Shown here piece by piece: positions 1-9,805 of a DNA stretch of 64,000 nucleotides (its first letter is position 1; each line of letters begins with the position of its first letter). The DNA is from Scleroderma bovista. Taxonomy: Eukaryota > Basidiomycota > Agaricomycetes > Boletales > Sclerodermataceae. The stretch is taken from contig JAYMGJ010000059.1 in NCBI GenBank assembly GCA_037178675.1, positions 50,780 to 114,779 of the forward strand, given 5' to 3'. The notes beneath the pieces were generated by a model that was given only the letters and a program-made list of their open reading frames with translations, had not been told where the DNA came from and made no database searches. Position numbers and translations under genes: made by a program.

Positions 1-2389
1 ACAGGAATTTGACGCCAACAGTTGAACAGGTACAAGTACACACCGTCCTGGTTAGTGTTGCTGATTGCCTCAATAACTCCAGAGCTGTCCCAGGGCGACC
101 CACACATTCACAATTGTAATCAATGGGAGTCACATTCTTTGCTGTTGCACAGTCTCTTTTATGAGTCTTTGTCACTATAAACATCCAACCAACCATACTG
201 CGCACCGTTGCTTGTAGTGTCATCATTTGCCTCATTGTGGTAGACATTCCTGATGCTTGTATTGGAAACAGAGTATGCAATTATATGATGAGTGCTACCA
301 TGGCATCTGGTATACTGGACTCCATACATTTTTTTATTGCTAACATGACCTTTGGAGGAGACCCATCACAAGTCAGACAAGCTGCCTGCCTATCAGTTGC
401 CATTCATACAGTGCTATGCATGGATATTGAGCATCACACCAAGGGGAATTGGATGGTCATTCAGGGTGAGTAGGACCCTCTGTGTGCTGTATAGTGCATT
501 TACAGTTTTTGTATATAGGCTGACCACTTTATCTTTGTTCACTATTTGCTCTTTGAAGCTGCCCTCTTGTATACCCATCTTCACCTCCGCAGCTTCCCTC
601 AGTTCACAAGGGTATCTTTTACAGTGCCTCAATATGGCAGCGATACCTATTCACCTCTATGCTGGCCTTACCTGTTTCCACTCTGTTTTGGCTGTGGCTG
701 CAGTTGGTACTGGTCTCCATGAGCCAAGACTATGGCTGGGCCCCTGTGGACGTTGGAAAGATGCATATACTATTCAGAGGTTCTGGGAGTACATTGAGGG
801 CCGAATAGCATGTCAACTAAGCATTGATTCGTCTATTTGGTACTTACCAGCTGGACTTGGCATCAGACCACACTTTTTTTGTTTCAGGTGTCACTTTTAT
901 CTATATCAGTTCTGCGGCGCTGAACCACACTTCGGTTGGAGAAACAATTGACCTCACACAATTGCTAGTGTTTATCATGTCTGTGGTTGGCCCCTTGGCC
1001 ATCAGCTCGGGTATTCAAAAGCATGTCATGGGAGGTCCTTTTGTGTATTGGGTGATGGCAGGGATGTGGCAGCCATTGCTTTGACCAATGGAGTCATTCT
1101 TCCGAAAGGATCCTTGGTTTGATGATAGGGATCTTTGCCATGCATGAGATTTGGTGGCTGGCTTGCAAAAATGTCTTGACCACCTTGTAGGTTCAAGTTT
1201 TGTGAGTTGGCTCGTGCAGGGAACTAGACAGAGGCTATAAGCTAAGTAGGTTAGTACTGAGTAACTAAATGAATGTGAGTATGTGTCTTACCTCAGTGCT
1301 TTGTCTTCAAACACTGAGGTGAAAAGAATCCCCAAACAGATGAAAAATAGTCTGTGCTTATGTAAGGATACTCGCCGTATGAATAAGGAAACTATCAGTA
1401 AGCCTAAAGAATGGTAGTGAAAGGATAGGAGTTTCAACACACCCACTTGACAAGTAGTCCTTGGCAATAGGGTATAGTATATGTTTGCATACCTATAATA
1501 ATAATAAATGAATGGTATAATGCACCCACTCAACGTGTGATGCTTGAGTCCATTTTGAATCTCGCACAGGTGGCTGTGCCGTCCATGCTTTAGTAAGTGT
1601 GCACGTTGGTTGTAGATGTGGTTGGCGGATCGTCCATCTCGATTGCGTTGTGGTCGCGCGGATCGTCCATTTCTCCAAATGAATGGCTAGGAAAATAATA
1701 TATTTTATTAGATGTGGCCGTGGACTGGAAGTCGCGATGGCCAGACGCATTGCAGAGCGTGGTGATGTTGAAGTTGCACGTGCACCCAGCGTAAACCATC
1801 GACGAAGTGCACACAAGACTGCAACCCATATTAGTGTAGACTTAGTAATAGTCCTCTTTAGAGTAGATGTTACATGTCACACGTCACGTGTCACAGTCAC
1901 ACATCACACTATTTGTTGTATATAAACAGTGGACATCACTTATATAATACAGCAGCTCTTGACCAGCTACCGCTACCATCTCAGGTTGTGCACTCCACCC
2001 AACAGGTGAGTTGGAGTAGCAGTTCCTCTATGTATATAGGTATTGCTTCAACAGGTTATGAGCCCTGTGAGTGCACTGTGTGCAGCAATGCACCAGACAG
2101 TGCTCCAGCTCCCTGAGTGTCACTTTAACTAGCTTGACGCTGTGGACCACAGTGAGCTCCTAGCTGTGCCCCTGCACAGCCACAAGGCAAAGTTGGTCGA
2201 CAACTTGCGCCAGACAGTGAAGCTCCTAGTTGAGCACCTGTATTGCCCCAGGCAAAGTTCGTCAATGACTTGTGCCAACCATGGCAAACATTGTCGATGA
2301 CTTGCGCTGGCATGACCTAGTCATGAGTTAGCTGTTGACAGAAGTGCTTTCACTAGCACTCAGGTGTTTCTTCTCTTCTTGCTTGTCCA
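1..2389. other. Left edge, mostly unassigned
   Basis: No gene here can be named. Between about 237 and 1084 (+) there are open stretches separated by GT-AG-like signals, for example a GTGAGT donor near 466. The last stretch (824-1084) is hydrophobic and could hold two membrane segments, so a decayed multi-exon membrane protein is possible but unproven. At about 2150-2310 a roughly 80-bp unit is imperfectly repeated (text such as gacttgcgcc recurs). The stretch 1085-2100 shows no convincing coding or RNA signal. Confidence 0.3.
237..1084 (+). pseudogene. Possible decayed multi-exon membrane protein, unknown
   Basis: I do not recognise this gene. The first open stretch runs from an ATG at 237 for 78 codons and meets a plausible intron donor (GTGAGT) near 466. 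Further open stretches follow out of frame with one another. The last one, 824-1084, encodes a hydrophobic segment ending in GGPFVYWVMAGMWQ, which resembles a membrane-embedded C-terminus. Stops interrupt every single frame between these pieces, so it is either an intron-rich gene I cannot assemble by eye or a relic. No domain or catalytic motif is visible. Confidence 0.25.
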
Positions 2390-2437
2390 TTGTCGCATTC
2401 ATTTGCTGACTCTGTTGACTCCCAACAGAATATCACC

Positions 2438-3565
2438 ATGTCCAGCACTCTTGACAAGATGGTCCCCCTCTTCACTGGCTCCAACTGGCAGCAGTGGCAC
2501 ACTTCTATGCAGGCCTACCTTCAGGCACAAGGCCAATGGTATGTCTATTCAACGACTCAACCCGCTGATGGCCACGATGACCGAAAGGACTGGGACGACA
2601 ACACCAAGAGAGCGCTCGGTAATATCACCTTGCACCTTGCTCCCTCAATCCAGGTTGCCGTCTCGACTCTCGACAGTGTTAAGAATGTCTGTGACTACCT
2701 CAAAAAGAACTTTGGCGCCCCAAGTATCGGTTCCGCCTATGCTGAGCTTAGCAAGCTCCTGGCCACCAGCATCCCTGCCAGCTCCCATCCCACTCCCGCA
2801 ATTATGAAGCTGCTTAGTCACTTCACCTACTTAAAAGACGCTGGCTTCAAGTTCCCTGCCCCTGTGCAGGCAATGATTATCCTTTGCAAGCTCCCTCCTA
2901 CTATGGAGGTTGTAGCTCAGATTCTCAGCCAAACATCGCCAGATGAGATCAAAAACCTCAAGCCCAATGGGATCATCAAAGCTGCCACGCTCTCTTTCGA
3001 GCAGAAAGGCGCCTCTTCCTGTGCCGGTGGTAAGGGCCCCCAGGCCAACAAGCTTAGCGCTGTGAAGCGCAAGCCAGCTGACCCCAAGTTCACCCAGCAG
3101 CAGCAGCAGCCCCAGAGGCAGCAGCAGCAGCAAGGCAGGTCCAACAGCGGTGCGAGCGGAAACACTCCTGCCCAAGGACAGGGAGGCCGCACTCGACATG
3201 GCGGCAAGAAGGCTCGCGCTCGTCGCGAGAACACCCAACAAGCCACCTTCGCTACTTACGTCCACTATGATGGACCAGAGCCCACTGTCGACCCTTGCGC
3301 CTTGGCTCACACTCCCGGTGCTACCAACTACAGCCCCCCTGCTTTTGAAAATACTATCAAGGCCTTCGATTTGGCACACCGTCTGGGGGTAGAGCCCTCC
3401 TGCCAAACCATCTGCACCCTCAACCAAGTTGTGTCGATGGCCAGTGCGAACCTGGACCAGCCCGAGGCCGGTCCCTCCTCGCTGAAGCACCCTCGTCTCA
3501 AGGAGCACATCACAATGTATGAGGAGGATGCGTACATTGGTCTAAGGAATATAGCAGAAACATGA
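2438..3565 (+). CDS. gag: Ty1/copia-type retrotransposon gag polyprotein
   Basis: This encodes a Gag-like protein of about 375 residues, the structural protein that packages retrotransposon RNA. The start is taken at the ATG of MSSTLDKMVPLFTGSNWQQW. This is the usual N-terminal pattern of fungal copia Gag (a Leu/Phe-x-G-x-N-W motif near residue 15), and it fits better than the in-frame ATG 48 bases upstream at 2390. An alpha-helical capsid-like region fills residues 20-190. A Gln-rich stretch (about 215-235) and a basic Gly/Arg tail follow. No CCHC zinc knuckle is visible. No protease, integrase or reverse transcriptase follows, so the element is non-autonomous or truncated. The next recognised feature, at 4286, is an unrelated LTR in the opposite orientation. 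Confidence 0.8.
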   Translation: MSSTLDKMVPLFTGSNWQQWHTSMQAYLQAQGQWYVYSTTQPADGHDDRKDWDDNTKRALGNITLHLAPSIQVAVSTLDSVKNVCDYLKKNFGAPSIGSAYAELSKLLATSIPASSHPTPAIMKLLSHFTYLKDAGFKFPAPVQAMIILCKLPPTMEVVAQILSQTSPDEIKNLKPNGIIKAATLSFEQKGASSCAGGKGPQANKLSAVKRKPADPKFTQQQQQPQRQQQQQGRSNSGASGNTPAQGQGGRTRHGGKKARARRENTQQATFATYVHYDGPEPTVDPCALAHTPGATNYSPPAFENTIKAFDLAHRLGVEPSCQTICTLNQVVSMASANLDQPEAGPSSLKHPRLKEHITMYEEDAYIGLRNIAET

Positions 3566-4285
3566 AGACATTGTCTAAAACATATATAAATTATATTGAG
3601 AAGAACAGGGGTCCACAAAGGGTTCATTTTCAAATTCCCAGGGTGCTGAACATGAAAAAGCCACAGTTACCTGGTGGATTCATATGTCACAGAAGTGGTT
3701 AAATTAGTCACACCAGGTACATTGCATTATGAGTGAAACACACAAATTATATATACCAATCACCCTACATGACATTCCTGTACTAAAAGGACACAAGTAG
3801 ATATAAGACATGCATAAAAGGGGAAAAGAAATTGGTTGGTCATGCAAAGCAAAGGTCCCAAAAGAAAAGGTACAAAAAAGATGTAAACAAAAAATTATGC
3901 AGCTGCGTCCATTTAGGTATCCACCCCATCACCTACCAATGCATCAAGCACGCCTGGGGGTCCTGGGGCCAAGGCCATATCAGATGATGTTACCACAATG
4001 GTGGGAGGGGGGAGAGTAGGAGTGTCAATGACCATTGTGGCATCTGGGAAGGTATCAGTCTGGAGGGGACGAAGAGGTGGCACATAATCTTCATCAGCAC
4101 TGGAGTTGGCCAGCTGTGGGGAGTGTGGATCATCCCCGGTTGGACACCAGAGAGTGATGAGAACATCTGTTGGCACATCAACAGGATGTGAATCCACCAC
4201 TGAGGAACCCTCACCCTCCAACAATGCACATACATGAGATGGAGAATGACCTGGAACCTGTTGGTTGGGAATATGGGTGTCGGTC
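3566..4285. other. Unassigned spacer with a Pro/Asp-rich minus-strand open stretch
   Basis: No pol gene follows the copia gag. On the minus strand, 4277-3913 is open and encodes a Pro/Asp/Thr-rich peptide containing LWCPTGDDPHSP, ending at a stop near 3913. It lies just beyond the far end of LTR copy A. It may be the 3' exon of the Zn2Cys6-like pseudogene on the other side of that LTR (6.3-7.8 kb), which would mean the LTR landed inside that gene. That link is inference. Confidence 0.3.
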
Positions 4286-6265
4286 TGGTGTGAGTCAAAG
4301 TGTGGATTTGGGTCAGAGTAATAACCCAAACACAACACCAACAAAGGACTACAAAAAAGTGCAAGTGGTGGTTTACCTCCATGGTGTCCAGGGAGGATGT
4401 GCTGAGGAGGGGGGAAGGGGATCTACACCAACAGGGTGATGCAGATGATGATGCAGGATACTCCTGGGGTACAGGAGCAATAGGTGACGAAGGGGATAGG
4501 GGTCTAGACTCTTCCTAAAGCCTAGGAAGTGTCAAAGCGGGGATTGAGGTGACTGGGACTGAAGTAGCAATACTACACCTAGAGGTTGGTGCAGCAAAGG
4601 GGCAAGGGGGCTCCTGATGTCCAGAAGCAATGGGATATGAAGGATAGACAGGCTAGACTCCGCTTGAGCCTAGAGAAATACTTGGACTTGAATAGATTGA
4701 ATAAAACTTGAATATCAGAGTCTTTAGACCTTCACTGAAGCCTACAAGACTCAAAGAGCTGAGGGGATACTGACTGAGAGAGTCTGAGAGAGGGATAATT
4801 TTGTGCAATTGGGTCCTCTTCACTGGGCTGAGCCCAGGGGTTTAAATACACAGGGGGGGCACAGCATTAAAGTACAAAAAGAGAAGGGAGTAAGCAGAAT
4901 TTGTCAAGGATTGGTAAGGGATTGGTAAGAGCTTTGTAAGGGGTTTGTAAGCGATCAGTAAGCAAGGGATAAGCAGGAATGAGTAAGCATAGGGAGCATG
5001 AATAAGCTGCTGAGTAAAGGAATGAGTAAGCTGCATGACAAGATTGATTGGTAAGGGAGTGAGTCATCAGCTGAGTAATATACCAAAAATGCGAAAGGGA
5101 TAGAGTAATACTGATGACAAGAGAGCATCAGTAAGCAAGGGATGAGTCACTGCACAGCAGAAGGAGTCATTGATGCACAGCCTAAGAAGTTTGATGGGGG
5201 GGCTGTGTACCATCAGGAATTTGATGGGACAACAATGGGGAAGATCTGAGATTAATAGGGGGATTGATCCGAGACAAAACAGCCACAAGAAGAGTACCAG
5301 GGGTCCAGAGGTCTTTTGGGGGGTCAGCATACACTAAGGTATAGTGCATGTGTTCTAGTGCCGCTTCCTAATAGCACTATAAAGTGGGGGAATAACTGTC
5401 ATGGTGCTGGGGGATGTCGTCTGAAAGTAGGGAAGCGGATAGAGTATTGAATTTGACGCATTCAGGGAAGTGAGACGAACGACAGAGGAAGATGGACATG
5501 GCAAGTATCTGGGAGGAAGGGACCATAGGCTGAGGGCTCAGGGGACACAGAGACGACCAGAGGAGACTTCTCAAGCTTGACAATAGACCTAAGATGACCA
5601 AAGTATGTCCTTGACGCAGGACTGATGAGAAGAACGTGCTGACCGAGAACGAGAGGGACTGAGGGAGCAGGCTGGGAAGATATGTGCCAGGCAGTGCACA
5701 GGAACTCTGGGAGAGGCTGTCCTAAGAACAGGACATAGTGGAGATCTGCAGCAATAGCGGAGAAATGATCCAGAGAAAATACGGACTCCATAGTGAGCGA
5801 TGAAGCAAATGTCTGGATTGCGAGGGGAATATCTGCGTGGGAAATGAACAGATTTGCATCGAAACTTGACAGGCAGATAGACCACGTTCTAGGCTCTCTG
5901 ATGGTATAGTCACGTGCCTGATAACTTCAGAAACGATGGAGCTATTCAAAATATCAGAATGCCGGCACTGGGCACCTAAAAATGACATTTGGGTGCTAAA
6001 AATCATTTCTTCTCTTTCTCCTTTGTTTCTCCATCAATTCTTTGGCTTCTTTGATTGTTCTGGTATGGGAGTTGGCTGCAGATGTGTGCATTCCTTTCTC
6101 ATACCACAACTGATGTTATTCCTTCAGTTTCTTCTGCTTCTTGGTGGTTCCCATGTGATAGATGGCTATGATGAGGGTCTGTTGTGCTTATCCTTTGCAT
6201 AAGGATCATTCAATATAGGTGTTATCTTCCATGTTCACTGTACCAAACCTGTTTGGTGCATGACA
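4286..6265 (-). mobile_element. LTR copy A of a ~2-kb LTR family (solo LTR-like)
   Basis: Read on the minus strand, this copy starts TGTCATGCACCAAACAGG at 6265 and ends CTCACACCA at 4286, giving TG...CA termini and 1980 bp. A TATA-like TTTAAATAC sits near 4843, followed by a region of direct AGTCT/CTCTCAG repeats that would be the R-U5 leader. It is nearly identical to copies B (16029-18066) and C (18076-19760) and more diverged from D and E. It lacks about 58 bp present in B, deleted between two GATAGATGG direct repeats. Beyond the CACACCA end, copies A and B share a further GACCGACACCC, likely the start of an internal or primer-binding region. I find no matching target-site duplication. Open frames of 60-110 codons inside it are conserved only because the copies are recent. 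Confidence 0.75.
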
Positions 6266-6321
6266 CCGGGAGGTGATTCCAGCAGATGCAGGGATGGGGG
6301 AAGGTGAAGGCACATGTTGAA

Positions 6322-7836
6322 CTAATACAGGACTGTCCACAGGTGTGGATGTTTGGACGGCAGTGGTGGCAATGGTGCTGGAGGGGCAGTGAGTGTACTT
6401 GATCGCAAACCTTCAACAAGCTGGTAGAGGGTATCCATTTCCAGCTCCTGTGTGTTGAGTTGGCGATTGACATCACCCAAGTCCTCTTTCAACTGCGAAC
6501 ATTCACTACATGCACTGGTTGTTGCGGTTGTGGCATGCTCACTCCATTCAGCACTTGTACCGTGGTTGCGTGATTGTGATAGCCATTTTGGTTGGACTAT
6601 AACCACTCCATCAAACTCTGTTTAGACTTTCAGAAGAACGCAACAACAAAATATTATGACTCACTTTCACGTCTGCCCCTTGATGGCCCAGGTGTAGGAG
6701 GACAAGGTGCAGACCACGGGTTTGGGGTGTCATCCATGGGAATAGGACTCTGGGCTTTCCACTTGCAAGTCAAACGGGGAGGATTGATGCATGTAGGGGC
6801 CAGTGGTGCTGTCTTCAATGGAGGAGACACCCTGTGATTGGCTTGCCTGGTTGGTGCACAGGACTGCGACTGAGACCTCCCCCATTTGGATGCCAGGCTG
6901 CACCCATGCTTTGATTTGTTGCATTGGAAGCAGGCACAATCTTCTTTCCTTGCACAGGCTAGCTGGTGATGGGCACAGTAGTCACACTGGTTGACAGCTG
7001 GAAGGATCAGAAAGTTGGGTGGGGGGTGTTGAAGGTCAAACGTCTTGTTGGAACCACGACTGGTGGGGTTCTGTTTCTCCTCACTGTCAACAATTGGAGC
7101 AGACTTGACACGTTTGTGAGCGCGATGGGACTGGCTACATCCCCGGGTCTGGCTATGTCCCCGGGTCTGGCTACATCCCCAGGTCTGCCCACACCCACAA
7201 CCACGGTGACTTGCTCTTACTTCCTCACCCCCTGCTGCCTGTGATGAGCTAACCTCATCATTACTCACCTCATCATCCTTTCCCTTCCCCTTATCCACTG
7301 GCTCTGTCACTTCCTCCTCTCTGTCCATCTGGGTGTCTTCCATTGCTGCTGGAACCACTCTACCATCCTGAGAGGGCTGACCATAGTGGGACCATGGATG
7401 GTCAGCGACCTTCTCCAGAGGGCACTGTAAAAGTTCTGGCCACTATGGCCACTCAGTAATTCCCTCATTTGGATCCTCAAGGTACCGGTCGAGGGCCATG
7501 AGCATAGTTGGAATGCTCAAAATGTGGGGTACATCTCCCGCTACTGCTCTAATGCAGTTCTGGCAGGCATCAGCTAAGGTTGACCAGTATAAAATGTCAA
7601 CTTACCAACTGATTCCATACATCCCGCTGCACCTGCATCCACAAGGCCATATCTTTCATTTTCTTAATTGTTGTGACTGTGGTGATAATGATGGATGTAG
7701 CATCCACAATGATTTTGGCTGGCATCATAGGAGTATCAAATAGACCAGAAAGGTCAGATGTGGAGGACACTTGGGTAGTTAAAGTCTGAGGAGACATGGC
7801 AGAATGAAACAGAGGGTGATTGGAGGTGGCAAGCAA
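6322..7836 (-). pseudogene. Decayed Zn2Cys6-like, coiled-coil protein of the transposon-linked type
   Basis: The clearest exon is 7358-6665. It encodes an acidic region with VDKGKGKDDE, a short repeat of C/H-S-Q-T-R-G, and then the cluster CDYC-x6-C-x7-CFQC-x6-C. That spacing matches the Gal4-type Zn(II)2Cys6 binuclear cluster (C-x2-C-x6-C-x5-12-C-x2-C-x6-C). A GTGAGT donor at 6664 leads to an exon (about 6620-6322) with a leucine-rich coiled coil and a proline-rich end. Upstream, the frame continues through MALDRYLEDPNEGITEWP but hits an in-frame TAG at 7443-7445. A further upstream exon covers about 7836-7597. With the stop and LTR copy A inserted just downstream, this is a pseudogene. The domain combination resembles the antisense gene inside the chromovirus at 59.6-60.7 kb, including the shared VDKGKGK. 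Function is unknown; DNA binding is inference. Confidence 0.6.
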
Positions 7837-7839
7837 GGA

Positions 7840-8638
7840 TGCAGTGTGGAATCCTCCCAGTGATGGTGAATATTTATTATGGTTACATCATCAAGGGTCT
7901 AGTATGGCTGTGGTGTCAAACCGGACAGTGGTATGTCACACCACGTGGTAATGATGGCCATGTCAGCATTGTTAGCCTAGAATGTACCAGAAGCCTGTCA
8001 CATGTCTGGAAATCAATATGTCCAATGATTGTACATTATTCCTCCACAGTATTGTACTGAATAAACCTGATAGAACAGAGTGAGGCTCATGAATATATAA
8101 ATTTGATTAAAACACTTGCGCTTCCATTTACTGCAGGTAAATGACACATACTTAAGACTATTGAAATTACAATGACAAATTGTGGAATTCCACCAAGAGT
8201 GAATGCCCAAATCCCATCAACAATGTGATGTTAAACATGTCCAACCTGAGTCCACTGCACCAGTAACACCCATGGCTCATGTGGTAAATAATAGAATTTG
8301 ACTGCCAGGGCCACCAAATTATGAATAAGTAAAATCCTCAAATACGTACAATTATACATATAATACACCCAGCTATCTGCCTAAACGATAACATTTTGGG
8401 ATATTGCCCATGATATTATACACAATTACCGCGGATGATGCCCTGTTACACCCTAAATATGGGATAGTGGATGCATTGTAAATACATTCCAGGCTAGATT
8501 CCACCAATGACATCACACAGCCCATTGTGCCCATGGGAAATGTCTTATATAAGCCAGTCTATTCAATATATATTTAATTTGGACCTGTCCATCCCAGCCA
8601 TTGCAATACCTCTTCCCTTGTTCCATCTATAATAAACC
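7840..8638. other. AT-rich spacer between divergent genes, nothing recognised
   Basis: This stretch lies between the minus-strand Zn2Cys6-like pseudogene and gene X1 on the plus strand. It is AT-rich, with many ATATAA-type sites (for example near 8095 and 8550). It holds no open frame that resembles a protein and no recognisable RNA gene. It may include the promoter of X1. Confidence 0.4.
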
Positions 8639-9733
8639 ATGAGCAAGCAAAGGAATGTGAGATTCATAGATGATGGTGCAGTGCACTCAGGTAAGTCTGT
8701 AGTCTGCTCAAACCAACTGGCAAATTTATTTCCATCAGCTTTATTTGGTAGCCCAGGATGGATACCTCTATGGCAACAAGTAATAATAGCACTGGAGGGT
8801 CTCCACCATGGATTCAAGCAACCATGGCTGCCGTGATGGTAGTGGACACACAAATTTCCACTCAGGTACATATTTCTTCTTTTGTCTTTTCCATAATGCA
8901 TGTCATATTTGCAGGTAGTGATATTAGCACAAGCTGGTCTCTTTCACATCACATTGACACCTCTATTGGTACCCAAAAGTCCCTCTGAATGCTCCATTGA
9001 TACCAACACATCCAATGACAGTGGTAGATGGAGTCCACCTCCCCAAAAACCCCAAGAAATATTCTGCCCCTTATCAACACCCCTCTCACCTCTCACACCA
9101 TCATCCATGTCAGTGTCGCCACACCCTGCATCAACTATCAATAGCAATACTGACAGGGAAGGAATTTCATGGAAGGATTTATGGCCAAGGGTTATCGGCA
9201 CCAGTCTGACAACCCATAGTAGAGTGCTGGAGAAAGGAAAGGCACAGGAAACTGAATTGGATGGGGTGACCTGTCCAAATGTTGCAGAGGGTAAGTTTGC
9301 CTTTGGATTGAATATGGTAAACTTACAGGTTCATAGAGGAATGGTGGCATTTGGTCTACAGTATGGCCAGGATGGATGTCTACAATGGAAGGTTCAATGG
9401 GCCGCAGCATGAATGTGAGTTATTGTTGGATAATATTATATTGATACTTACAATGAAATAGTAACAACAGCCTGTGAAATAGCTGCCTGATTTCACCCAA
9501 AGGAAGGAAGAGTTACCAAACTGGATGACCTCTATGACAAACCAATGGTCACAATGTACAAACAATATGCGGACAGGTTGGTGGAAGAGACACAGGAATG
9601 GAGAAGGCTTGTTAATAGATGGGCACAGTATGCAGAAATGAGAGAGAGGCTTCAGAAGATTGACCGAGGTGACAGATCAGACTCTGACAGTGGGATGTAT
9701 GATTTGGAGGACTTAGATCCTACAATGTTGTAA
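8639..9733 (+). CDS. Gene X, copy 1: unknown partner in the X-Y cassette
   Basis: I do not recognise the family. The first exon reads MSKQRNVRFIDDGAVHS and ends at a GTAAGT donor near 8692. The core RNVRFIDDGA is shared with the paralogue X2 (24130-22730). Middle exons are Ser/Pro/Thr-rich, with N-S-T-G-x-x-PP and W-x-PPP motifs. The last exon (from about 9505) encodes a helical segment, YADRLVEETQEWRRL, and ends LEDLDPTML before the stop at 9731-9733. X2 has the equivalent YADKLVEETREWRRL and LEDLHPSML. The stop lies only about 70 bases from the end of the convergent gene Y1. The exon model is approximate because at least four short introns are involved. Two independently decaying copies sharing the same ends show that this was a real gene. 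Confidence 0.55.
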
Positions 9734-9805
9734 TTACATTCCCTTGAATACATGCACTTGCAACCAATAATCTCTCTCTTGGCTATATACATACAGGTAT
9801 GATAA

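Noticed and set aside
1683..2313. Several short open frames on both strands at 1.6-2.3 kb
   Set aside because: All are under 110 codons, overlap in opposite frames, show no domain and coincide partly with a local repeat.
2831..3508. Long minus-strand open frame opposite the copia gag
   Set aside because: It mirrors the codon bias of the sense gag frame, is Leu/Gly/Ser-rich and has no motif or start context of its own.
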